Shown here piece by piece: positions 33,831 through 46,000 of a DNA stretch of 64,000 nt. The notes under the pieces were generated by a model. The model was not told where the DNA came from, searched no databases, and saw nothing but the letters and a program-made list of their open reading frames with translations. The translations under genes and the position numbers were made by a program. The stretch spans positions 66,495,101 through 66,559,100 of the forward strand of contig NC_080428.1 in NCBI RefSeq assembly GCF_029873635.1, in the 5' to 3' direction. The stretch's first letter is position 1. The number at the start of each line of letters is the position of its first letter. The DNA comes from Malania oleifera (Eukaryota > Streptophyta > Magnoliopsida > Santalales > Ximeniaceae).

Positions 33831-36800
33831 ATCTCCACCCTAGCGAGTATATGACCCTTAGGAGAACCCGAAAACATAGCCCGTTGCTCCACCTTGACCT
33901 TAAGATGTTAGGTTGGGGACCGTCTCCCTTCTGGCACTTGGAGACATGAAGAAAGTCCAAGCAACGCTTGAACTTTTTAGTGATAACCGATTTTGTCAAG
34001 ATGTTTGATGCATTCTCAGATGTGTGAACTTTCTTAAGTACAAGTTTACCTGAAGAGATCAATTCTCGAACCCTGTGGAACCTTACATTAATATGTTTGG
34101 TTCTAACATAGTACACTTGATTATTCGCCAAGTAGATGACACTCTAACTATCACAACGCAGCACAACTCCACCATATTGTATACATAGCTCCTTGACTAA
34201 ACCAGTAAGCCATAAGGCTTCCTTTGCAGTTTCGGCAACTATCATATATTCATACTCAGTTGAAGACAATGCCACCAAGGATTGTACCATGGAACTCCAA
34301 TAGATGGGTTTTCCTATAAGGGTGAATACATAACCCGTTGTAGATCTTTTGTTATCCATATCCCCTGCATAATTAGCATCAATAAACCCCACAACTGATG
34401 GACTACTCTGTTGTTTGTCGAACATGATATCATAATTAGAAGTACCCCGTATGTATCTGAAAATCCATTTGGCGGCTTCCCAATGTTGTCTACTCATATT
34501 AGAGATAAATTTACTCACCACACTTATTGAATGTGCCAAGTCAAATCTTGTACACACCATGGCATACATTAAACTCCCCACATCACTAGCGTAGGGGACC
34601 TTTAACATATCCTGAATTTCATCATCTGTCCTTAGGCATTCAGCGGTAGACAATTTAAAGTGATTCTCTAGAGGTGTACATACCGATTTAGCATTCTCCA
34701 TGCTGAACCTTTCCAACACATTCTAAATATAACCTCCCTGAGATAACCACAAGCTTCCTACAGTTCTGTCTCGGTGAATCTCCATCTTAAGTATCTTCTT
34801 GGCTACGCCAAGATCCTTTATGTTAAACTCTTTATGCAACAGAATATTTAACTAATTTACCTTAATTAAGTCATTCACAGCTATTAGCGTGTTATCAACA
34901 TACAATAATAAGAAAATGAGAAAACCATCATCAAGCTTCTTTACATACACGCAACAATCATACTCACACGTCTTGTAGCCTATCTGGATCATATAGGAAT
35001 CAAACCATTTGTACCATTGCCTTGGAGAGTGTTTTAGCTCATACAGAGATTTCTTCAATTTACAAACTAAGTGCTCTTGCCTGGGTTAACTAAATCCATC
35101 TGTTTGTACCATATAGATCTATTCATCCAAGTCACCATGAAAAAAATGTCGTTTTCACATCCATTTGTTCCAAATTTAGGTCATAATGAGCTACAAATCC
35201 CAACACTACCCTAATGGAAGCGTGTCGTACCAAAGGTGAGAAGATCTCATCATAATCTACTCCCTTCTTCTATGAGCACCCCTTTGCCACTAATCGTGCC
35301 TTGAATTTCTCTCATTCATTTTCTAAAATTGTTTCCTTCTTCCTATATACCCATTTGTAGCCTCTCAACCTCTTCCTATCTATAAGTTCCACCAAATCCT
35401 AAGTCTGATTCTTTTGCAGTGACTTCATTTCCTCAATTATAGCACTCATCCACCAACTTTTTTTCTGACCATGAATTGCCTCTTGAAAAGTAGTCAGATC
35501 CTTGCAACTGGTAATGAAAGCATAAGATACTAGATCATCAAATCCATACCTAGTCGGTGGTCTGATAGAGCTTCTGGATTTCCCTATAGGAATACTGTTA
35601 ACTTGCTGGTTTCCCAAACTAGAACTCCTTGCAATCGGGGGACTAAGATCATTATCATTGCCCTGAGTTTCTAACTTCACCTGCACAATATGCTCATCTC
35701 TGCTCCAGTTTTTTGGCTCCTATTTCTCATCATCATTTGTTTTAGTACGCTTCACCATAGTTTTCTCATCAAAAACTATATTTCTACTGATCACCACCTT
35801 GTTTGCCATTGGATCCCACAGTTTGAACCCCTTTCACACCTTTATGATACCATAAAAAGATGTAGTGTTTAGGCTTTGCATCAAGCTTCGATCACTCCTC
35901 CTAGACACGCGAACATAGGCTGGACAACCTAATACCTTCAATTCAGAGTAGTCTATTGCTTTCTTGTTTATACCTCCTCTGCCACTTTTCCCTCTAGTGA
36001 TGCCCTTGGTGATCGGTTTGTCAAGAAACAAGTCATACTAACTGCCTCAGCCCAAAAGTTCTTCATTGGCCCTGCATTAATCCTAAGACACTGAACTCTC
36101 TCAATTAGAATTCAGTTCATCCCTTCAGCCACAACATATTACTGAGGTGTCCAGTGAATAGTGAAATGTCTCCTAATGCCCTGTTGTGCACAAAACTCCA
36201 TGAACCTAGAACCAATGTACTCGGTCCTATTGTCTGACCTAAGGCATTTAATTCCCTTCCCGGTCTGGTTTTCCACTTCAGCTTTCCACAACTTAAACTT
36301 GGCAAGCATATCTGACTTGTGCCACATGAAGTATACCTATACCTTCCGTGAGTAATCATCAACAAAACTCACAAAATAAACATGTCCTCCTTGCGATGCT
36401 ACCAAACCCCAAACATCAAAATGTATGTAGTTAAGAATACCTTCCATCTTGTGTATAGTTATTTTAAACTACAACCTGCCTTATTTCCCAAGAATGCAAA
36501 ACTTACAGAAATTCAGCTTGCATGTTTTCATACCCTTCAAGACATTCCTTTTGTGAAGTTTTTTCAGACCATGCTCACCCGTATGCCCTAACCGCATATG
36601 CCATAAGACGGTTTCATCAAATTCATAATCTACGACTGTAGCTCCACCTACAACTGTAGTGTCCAGCAGTCAATAAATGTTTCCATCTAACTTTTTCCAT
36701 TTCATCACCGTGAGATTGCCCTTGCATACCTTCATAACTCCACTTTTAGATTTGTAACTGAATCCATTACAGTCCAAAGTGCCTAATGAAATTAGACTCT

Positions 36801-37903
36801 TCCGTAGATCCGGAATATGTCTTACATCACATAGGGTTCTTACAACACCATCAAACATTTTAATTCGAACATATCCTATTCCAATGATTTTACATGAAAA
36901 ATCATTTGCATAAGACCTGAACTTGAATTAACCAACACGTAAGTGTTGAACCACTCCTTGTTTGGAGTCATGTGATAAGAACACATTGAGTCTAAGATCC
37001 AAAAGTCCGTGAGGCGATCAGACCCCAACGAAACTGAAAGTATGTCACCATCACTGTATTCTAAATTTCCTTCTTCAACTATATTTGCTGATTTTGAAGT
37101 GCCTTCTTGCTTTTCATCATTCCCTTTCTTCCAGTCTAGGCACTCTAGTTTTATGTGCCGCTTTTTACCGCACTTAAAACACCAAACTTTCTTTTTCTTC
37201 ATGGAATGAGATCGAGATTTATTTTGACTCGATCCATTTTTGAATTTTCCTCGCCCACATTCATGGTTACTCTTCACCACAAGTCCTTCACCATGTGAAA
37301 TTTCATTGCATACTTTCATTCTTTGATGAAACCCCAACAATGCGCTCGTTACCTCTTCTAAATTCAGGGTCTCTTTACCCCAAGAAAGAGTCGTAGCCAA
37401 GTTCTCATATGTGTGAGACGCCGGTAGGGAATTTAGTAACTTCAGCGCCTTGTCATCTTCCTTGAATTTCACATCAACCCATATTAAATCACTTATGATT
37501 TGATTAAATGTGTTGGTTCAAATCTGAGCCCTCCACCATCTTAAGCCAATACAGTTATTACTTAAGAAAGAGTTTATTCGTAAGAGACTTAGACATGTAC
37601 CGACTTTCAAGCTTTTGCCATACAGCCGCAGGAGAATCCTCTTCCATGACGTGATATAACACATAATTCCCTAGACACAATTTGATAGTAGACACTATCT
37701 TTACCTCCAATTCCTTCCAATTTGCTTCATCCATGCCATCCGATTGAACACCATACAAGACCTTCACCATTCCTTGCTGCACAAGCAAATATTTCACCAT
37801 TTTCTTCCATAAACAGAAGTTCTTGGTTCCATCAAATTTGATAACATCAAATTTCACAGACAAAGTATTTGAAGGCATTACAACAATTACTTTGATACCA
37901 ATT

Positions 37904-39469
37904 TGTTGTATATAGAAGTGTAATTGCACAACAGAATATCAATGCAACAATAAATGAAAACCAAGTATAGAACACACCCACGCAATATATACGAAAGCAA
38001 ATAAAATTAACATAAGGAATTACGTGGTTCGGCGATGCCTACATCCATGGGAGCAATCGACAAAGTATTTTTACTATCATGGTGTCAAAAGACACTTTAC
38101 AATGATCTTCTTACTTCTTACAATGAAAATACACCTAGACTAGTGTATATATAAAGTTCCCCAGAGGTTTCCCTCTAAACCCCAACCAACTTAACGTCCA
38201 TTATTCAAAATTCAAAAATTTGCACTAGGTTCTTGAGGCAAACCGTTGACGGTAGGCCTGGCAAAACAGGTGGGCGGGCCGGGTTTGGGCGGGTCACTAA
38301 CGGGCCGGGTCATAAACGGGTCGGGTCATAAATGGGTCGGTATTAAATGGATCACACACATGCCAACCCTAACCCGCCCGTTTAATAAACGAGCGGGTAA
38401 CGGGTCACCCGTTTTAAAAAATATAATTTTTTATTTTAAAATTTTTCAAAATTTCACATAAAATGACATTTAAAAAAAAAAAAAAACTACATTATATTTA
38501 TTAATTTATAAATAAAAAGAACTAAAAAAATAATACATCCCATGAATACATTTTAAAAAAAATATAAAATTAAAAAAAACATAAGATGTGAGTGGTTTGA
38601 GTGGAGCGGTTGGATGTTGGAGCCTGGAGGTGTGGAGAAGTGGTCTGTGGAGCTAGGGGAGGCCAGAGGGGGGATTGACGCTTGTGGCAGTGGTCTGTGG
38701 CGCTTGGAGGAGTCAATGACTCGATCTGCTCAAGGTGTGGAGTGATCCGAGTGGATTGTTCGCAGGAGACGACGACTGGCAAGTCCGGCACGTAGTAGTG
38801 CACCGGTCACCAGAGGAGAGGAAAGGAGACTTAGGACTGCCGGACTAGAGACTGGAGACTAGAGAGGAGAGTTGGAGAGGACTGACAATCCGAGAGACAA
38901 AGAGAGTGAGAGCTGAGAGCCGAGAGGTCAGTGACGACCCAGACGAGGAGACTGGAGAGGCGCGGCGCAGGTTAGGGTCAGGGAGTTAGGAACTCTTAGC
39001 CTTAGGGTTTTTTTTTTGAAGTGTGACTGTGTGATTGTGATTCTGTGAACCGTGAAGTGAAGTGAAGGGGGGCTGAACTGAGAAGGGGTTTATTTGAAAC
39101 AGCGAATTAACGGGTCACCCGCCGGGTGACCCACCCAAACCCACTTAACCCATTTATAAACGGGTTGACCCGTGACCCGTCCAATTATTAAATGGGTTAA
39201 CTTTCTCAAACCCAGACCTGTTTTAAATGGGCGGGTCCGGGTGACCCGACGGGTTATAACCCGTTTTGCTGGGCCTAGTTGAAGGATTGGGTCAAACCGT
39301 CAATGATTTCATACAGAATGTAAATTGTTTGAATTTTGGTGCAAAACCGTTAACGATCAAAGCCAAATCGTCGACAATTTCCCTGCTACTCCTCAGAACT
39401 TGTGATTTTCGCTATGTTTTCTTCCTTGTACATGCATCCCATCAAGCATATGAGCCACATAACACAACA
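37904..39469 (-). repeat. Right (upstream) LTR of the copia element, split by insertion
   Basis: 37904-38252 plus 39286-39469 match the left LTR continuously once the 1,025-bp insert and one copy of its target duplication are set aside. Confidence 0.9.
38253..39277. mobile_element. Non-autonomous hAT-type DNA transposon, 1,025 bp
   Basis: Inverted ends TAGGCCTGGCAAAACAGG (left) and TAGGCCCAGCAAAACGGG (right, reverse complement), each followed by repeated ACGGGTC-type subterminal words. Flanked by 8-bp duplications GTTGACGG (38245-38252) and GTTGAAGG (39278-39285), 7 of 8 matching; the other LTR of the host copia shows the empty site. Eight-bp duplication and TAGG-type ends fit hAT. No transposase frame. 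The interior (about 38.58-39.08 kb) is GC-rich, purine-skewed and non-coding. Confidence 0.9.
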
Positions 39470-39474
39470 ACTCG

Positions 39475-41186
39475 TCAAGAAGTAGGTGTCTAAACTCAAG
39501 TCTTTTCATTTTGCGAGTTTTAGTTTAAGAGGCGAACTTAATTCTTAATTAGTAAAAAATAATGTGCATACCAAAATAAAATGAATTCTTAGATTAGTTT
39601 GATTATGATTAGGAGATATTTGATTCATTTTCGTAGATCATTGGTGTAATGAAGCAAATGATTTGGGTTTCAAGTTTGGATTTTAAATTGGTGATAATAG
39701 TTAAAATTAAAATTGAAATTGTAGAGAGTGTCAGTAAAGTTGGGGATAATTTCAATTTAAATGGGTCTTGCAAAAAGAAAAAAAAGAAGAAGATGGTATT
39801 GGACCATCAAATAAGCGGCACAATTGATCTCAAACCACTTTTATTCTATCATGTGGATGAATGAATTTTTTTTTTATTACCAAAATATAAAAAAAATAGT
39901 TAAAAAAAAATTAACTAGACATGGCCTACTTCCATACTTCTTGGCTAGTCGATCTCAATAGTTTGTTTTGTCATAAGCTAGTTTAAGCAAATTAACTTAT
40001 CTACGAAATCCTCATATATTTGACATTGCACCTGAACACATACATGGTGCATCAGTTGCTTTGAGATAATGACTTTAACTTGTCCACCTTTCCTCTTTCT
40101 GGTCTCAATAATTTGACCCTCTATAAGTGTGACATATTTGAAACTACACACTAAAAATATAAAATATTATCTAAAGGTTATGTTTTGAAATATATATTTG
40201 AGAACTTGAATTTAGATTTATTAAATTTAATTACTAAAAAACATCAATATAATTTATACTACATAATTTTTTGTCTAAATTCAAAAATAAAATTTAAACT
40301 TGATGCTGCCAAGAGAAGGTGTTATTTAAAATAATGTTCGTTCTCTAAACTCGAGATGAGCTTTTCTATTCATGAATTTTATATGATAAAATCAATAATT
40401 GGAATATTCATGATTACTGTGTTGCTTTTGCTTAACATTTGCAATATTCTTTTCCCTAAAATCATCAAATTAAAAAATATGAATGGAAGCGCTATTTTGT
40501 ACTTCATGATCACTAAACCAGCTGCGACCTACATCTATTTTAATAATTTAGTTTAATTAAACCTACCATGTCATCATTGGTAGGATAATTAAACAATGAA
40601 AATTGATAACTAATCATCATTTTTGATTATGCAATAATAACATACATTATATTTTATTCTAAGATCATCTTAATTTTTATAATTTTGTCCATATATTTTT
40701 TAATATTTATAGTACTATTTTTTAGATTGTAACAATACATATTCCGTATATTTTTCTTTAATCCTAACCTTTTATTTTTGTCCAACTCTATTTTTCCCTA
40801 CCCACCTACTTTTTTGAAGGCAAATTATGTTATTATTATTTTCTTTTTCTAGCAACTACATCCACAATCATACTAGTGAGGATCCTATATTTGAACTTGG
40901 TTTTTGTTTGCTTACATCTAAAATTTAATGCAAAATTTTTTTTTTTTTTAATACAACATAAAAGAATGAATCATCTAACTTGAGATCGTCTTTGCAATTC
41001 GCGAACCACCACGAAGAAATCGTTGTTTGTACACGATTTAATAGAAGTGGCGGCAACCTTGAAGATAATCGAGTTCGAGCTTCGACTCACTCTGCAACTC
41101 CGCAGCAGAGCAGGACCTCCTCCTGCAAGCTAGGGGATTTCTCCGCGTCTCTGAAGCTCTCGTTCCACTCTTTCCTCAATCTGGAA
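39475..41186. other. Intergenic DNA and presumed promoter/leader of APC2
   Basis: AT-rich. A weak MITE-like inverted pair spans about 40185-40310. No other gene seen. The last 200 bp become less AT-rich, as expected for a 5' leader. Confidence 0.5.
40966..40983 (+). other. Possible short upstream ORF in the APC2 leader
   Basis: ATGAATCATCTAACTTGA encodes five residues and a stop, about 200 nt before the APC2 start. It matters only if transcription starts upstream of it, which the sequence does not show. Confidence 0.3.
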
Positions 41187-43032
41187 ATGGAAGCACTACC
41201 ATCATCATCATCGCCATCATCATTCCCAGGGTGCAATCTAGGGCTTTTAGACACCGTCGACGACGGCTCCATCTCAGAAATTCTCGAGAGCTGGGCCGCT
41301 TTTTGCGGCGGCACGGAGACTCTCGTTAGCGGCAACGGTGACCTTGCTGTCGGATCAGAGTTTGTTTCTTATATCCACACTCTCTGCAAGTATGGTCTGG
41401 GGACTCTAGTTCAAGATCACTTTCTTCGTTCACTGGAGGTAAAGGCGAAAGCTCTTGCTGTTCTATTTCATTATCATTAATTGAAGTAAATGGTCATATA
41501 TATATTGGACAATTTCATTAGAACTTGCAGAAACTCTGTTTTGCAACATACTATTTTTCCATCTAAAAATGCGTTTTTAAGGATGAATTATTTTGCACTA
41601 ATGAATTATGAACAATATATATTCCAATGCGCCTAATCGTTTCAATTTATTTTTACTTATTTATTTTTTATTTTTGGACTGCATATGGTTGTGCATTTAT
41701 TTGTGGCATTACGCATTGTTCCATTACAGGAAGCATTTGAGAAAAATGGCGCATCAAAGTTTTGGCGGCATTTTGATGCTCTCAGCGATGTTGCAGTTCT
41801 AGAAAATAATAAACCCCTCGTATGGCAGTCTGACCCTTTATCAGCGTGTTGTTACAATTTAGTTGATTTATTTGAATTTTGAACGCTACGAGGTATTTAT
41901 TACACATGAAGATACTTTCATGCCCCTCAAATTTCTTTTACTCCTTCACAATGTCTTTCAAATTTGAGTGCCAGCCTTGACTCCATGTTGAGGGTATTCC
42001 AGTATTATATCCAAACTTGAACATCAAAGGTTCAATGAAAACAGTCTCTCGAAGCATGGAGATAAGTCTTTTTACATCTTGCTCTCCTGAAATACAATGG
42101 CGTGAGAGCCTAGTGCACTAGGTCTTACATTTTGGAAGGTGGGCCTTAATCCAATGGTAAGGGTGTTCCACTCAAATAAGGTCACAATTTCAAGTCATGA
42201 AAACAAACTCTCCAATAGTAGAGATATGGCTGCGTGCATCATGGCCTCCCTGATATGGCGTGGGAGCTTTGTACATTGGGTGTTGTGTTTACACTATCTT
42301 TTGAATTTCATGTGCGCTTTTATACTTAGATTTTGCTCTATACATGCATCATTTTTAAAGCAACATCTCAAGGTCTTTCTAAACATTTTGATAATTTTTA
42401 TTTGTTTAATAACTTGCTTTATTTCTCGATGCTTCTACAAACCAAAAGGGTGTCCTTGAGCCATAAGGTTTCCCGCTTTGTGAGGGTAGGATGTTTGTGA
42501 GGGTAGGAAGAGGGTTGTCACAGTGTCCGCAAACATATTCCTGCTTTTTATGCAGAGAATCTGTTTCCTTGGACTCGAACATGTGACCAACCAGTTACAA
42601 AGCAACAACCTTGCCATTGTTCCAAGGCCCACCCCTGATACTTCTACAAACCCATTTTTTCAAATTCACTAATAATTTGATATTATTGCTATGAAACGCG
42701 AGCTTTAAGTTAATTATGAGAAAAGGCCATATAAATTTGACATATGGCTACTAAAATAACTGTTAAACTATTATATATTTTCCCCCAAGGAAAAACAAAA
42801 ATCTCATACTTATGGTAAATCATTCCTTAATGATTGTATTTATCATAGGGTTAGATGTTTTAAATCTGTGTGCCCATTTATTTAGTATATGCCTAAACAT
42901 GGTCATGTTTTAACTATTGCCCATAGAAGATGGTTGTATTTTTTGTATCTGTTATCTTAGTATTTGAGTTTTTCCCTTGATATTTAGTATTGGTTCTTGT
43001 CATTGCTCCCTTTCCTCCTCTTCATTCATTAG

Positions 43033-43075
<43 letters not shown>

Positions 43076-46000
43076 TTACTTGTAATATGTTATTTGAGGG
43101 TGGTGGGGCATTATTTGTTGGTTCCCTTTTCTCCCTATTGCCCAATTCATTGTTCCAGCTAATTTATTTTTCTTTTGCCCCCTCCTTCCTTTCTTTTGTA
43201 TTCAACTGATTTTATAAACCTCTTTCCCATCCTATGATGGAGGTTGAATATTCATCCATGCTACTTTGTTCAAGTGAAAGGTCAAATTCCCAGCTTTTAC
43301 CCTATTATTTTGGAGGCTGAAAATTTGCTGGCAGATTTCTTGGCCAATGATTAAAATGGTTTGGCAGTTTTACAGCTTGAGGTGACGGATGATTGTTATA
43401 TTGCTGATACAAAAAAAACTTGTTTTAGATATTAGTATTTTGCAATTTAGCTGAAATTTCCATTCAGTTGCTGATGATTTGAGGGCATTAGAAATTCTTG
43501 TTATAAGCATGCTTGTGGTAGTTTTTGTTGTAGTTGCTATAGAGCCAAACTCTGTTGCTTTATAGAATAATCATTACTTCTTCTATAACCATTGAAAATG
43601 AAGAACTGGTGTTCTTCCTGATGCTGCAGCAAGCTCTTAGCTTTCGTTATTACTGCTAACTTGTTTGGTGCTTAACAGCTTGCAGTCTTTTTTACTTGAG
43701 CTGGTTTCTTGATCTGTGCCTATATTAACACAGGTCCCAAATCATGGTGTTCAGCAAGTATTATGTAAGGCATTGGAAGAGATATCTTTGGAAAAACAGT
43801 ATCAGGAGAATTGTTTGTTGATGCTAATTCATGCTTTACAGTCATGCAAAGATGGGATATCAGAGGGAAGACACAATTTAGAAGCTAAAAGAGTCTTCCC
43901 GTTGTCCAAATACCAATTTATAGTGTCTTCAGTACTCATGGCGGGTCTTCCTCGGCATTTTCCCGGTATAAATATTGTGATTAGCTAGTAATGTTCTTTA
44001 AGTATGAAAATTGCATATTTTATGGATATTTGTGCATACTATTCAGGCTTGCTATCTCAATTTCCCATTCAATTTGAAGAACAAAAGTTCTCAGCTGTTT
44101 TTTTTTAATTGTCCCAGTTTGTTTTATATCAAATTAGTATTGAAAGCATGTTGATGGAAATTGTTAATTTACCTCCAATGCATATAAAGAAAAAGCTTCT
44201 TGGAGACTTCTTGTTTTTGTCTTGCTGTCCAAGACAGTTGGTTGCTCTATAAACATGGTGATGGGTATTAATGGCAGTTGAAGATGTGTGAATTATTAAT
44301 TGAATTTGTGTGTCTTTTGGATATTATTTGGTCACCATTATGATTTTATAATATTAATTTGACTTTTGAACTCTTTTGCATGTATTTATGTGCTTTAATA
44401 TGTTCACGAAGTCTTATTTACCTTTGGCTTTATTTCTTTCTCAACATCATTAGTTCAGGGAAACTACAATGATTGTACCACTATGCAGCAATGCTAATAT
44501 GTATATGTGCAGTTCATGAGTAGATCTTGTAAGAAGTCTAAAAGAAGCTGTAATATCAAATAATAGGTAACGTTTTACTTCCTTAAAATCCATGCATGCA
44601 TTTGGTAAATAATCTAATGACTTAGAGGACCATAAGATGATAGGATGTTGGTTTGGGATCATTAATGAAAAAAACAAGGGAAGCTCAATCTAGTTTTGGA
44701 GCTTGTCTTGACCCCAAGCCTGAAAGCTATGGTGTTTAGCAGGCTCATGAGTACCCTAAAATTTTAAGATGAGCTGTATTTGAGATCCACTCAACAACTT
44801 ATTTGAGATTGTTCATTAAATGAATTTTTGGGCCAAATTTTTTTTTTGAATTCTTTTAATTTTAGAGCCAACTCTGAGATATCTCATCCTTGATTCAGTT
44901 TGCCTTGTTCACAGCATAACTGTTCAAATGCCCGCAATGGATACTAAATATATCTGTGCACTATATTTGTATGTCCTGAAAGACCATGAGGCACTTTGGT
45001 TTCCAATCAAAGTATTGTTATGCCATCTTAGGTTTCTCATATTAATAGGAAAAATGAATTGAAAAAGGCTCTTCCCACACGGGGTGGGCTTGATGTTTCA
45101 TTCATGAATTCTGGGCTCTCTGCCTGTCACGTATTCTCTTGAGATTGTACCTGTTAGCTCTGAGACGTGCATAAAATGGATCCATGCAATCTCTCAACTT
45201 GATTGTAAACACTGGTCGTCTTTTAAAAGCTTTAGTTTACGTGAAAATTTTGCTCTTGTACTTGCATACACCGAGTTAATTGCTGTGTTGTCAAATGTGT
45301 TACACGGTTCTTAGAGATACTGCATTGGTATTTCAAGGAGAGGTTAGAAGAGTTGAGCACAATCATGGCTGCTGAGTGTGAAGATGATAGTGAGGCCCAA
45401 GTCAGAGATGACATGGATCTAGATGAGAGAAACAAACTCTCTTGCAGAACTGCTGAAATGGATATTGATGATGGCTGTTGCCAGCGGAAATTTACAGAGA
45501 ATAACAGTTTGGTGAAGAACATTGGAAAGGTTGTTCGTGATCTTAGAAGTCTTGGATTTACATCTATGGCTGAAGATGCATATGCTTCTGCTATTTTTTT
45601 GCTTTTGAAGGTGAGCATTGTTTATGCAGCTTGGTTTGTGAGATTCCCTTTCTGCACAGCCTCTTCCCTTTAACAATATTAAGTCTAGTAGTCCAGCCTC
45701 CATTGACTTCTAGACATTTAAAGCTACTTTCTTCTTCTTCCTTTTTTTTTTTTAGGAGCATAATCACATACTTAAAGCTACTTGATGTATCATGTATTAA
45801 CTTCTTTTTCCAGTTTTTTTTTCTAATTGTGTGCATTTACTTATTAATATCTTTTTTTCTGACATGATCAATTTCCATTTTATATGGCAGGCCAAAGTTC
45901 ATGATTTGGCTGGTGATGATTACAGAAGTTCTGTTTTAGAGTCCATTAAAGAGTGGATACAGGTTATTTCAATCACTAATAACTTAACCCAAGATGGTGT

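Larger units (their letters stand above)
33318..39469 (-). mobile_element. Ty1/copia LTR element, broken, with both LTRs
   Basis: LTRs 33318-33830 and 37904-39469 (the latter split by a hAT-like element) start TGTTGTATATAG and end AACACAACA. Next to the right LTR, on the minus strand, is TGGTATCAAAG, an initiator-Met primer site; GGGTGGAGAT next to the left LTR is the purine tract. A near-identical 5-bp duplication flanks it (ACTTG at 33313-33317, ACTCG at 39470-39474). Minus-strand order: gag with a CCHC zinc knuckle (about 37.1-37.9 kb), protease/integrase (35.8-36.9 kb), reverse transcriptase (34.8-35.7 kb), RNase H (34.1-34.7 kb). The body has around ten breaks. LTRs differ at perhaps one position in eight to ten by eye, so it is moderately old. 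Confidence 0.92.

Noticed and set aside
40980-41186. N-terminal extension of APC2
   Set aside because: The open frame begins at TTG, not ATG, and contains no in-frame ATG before 41187; the start at 41187 matches the Arabidopsis protein.
41087-41335. Minus-strand frame opposite APC2 exon 1
   Set aside because: A shadow of the real exon in the other strand; no family match.
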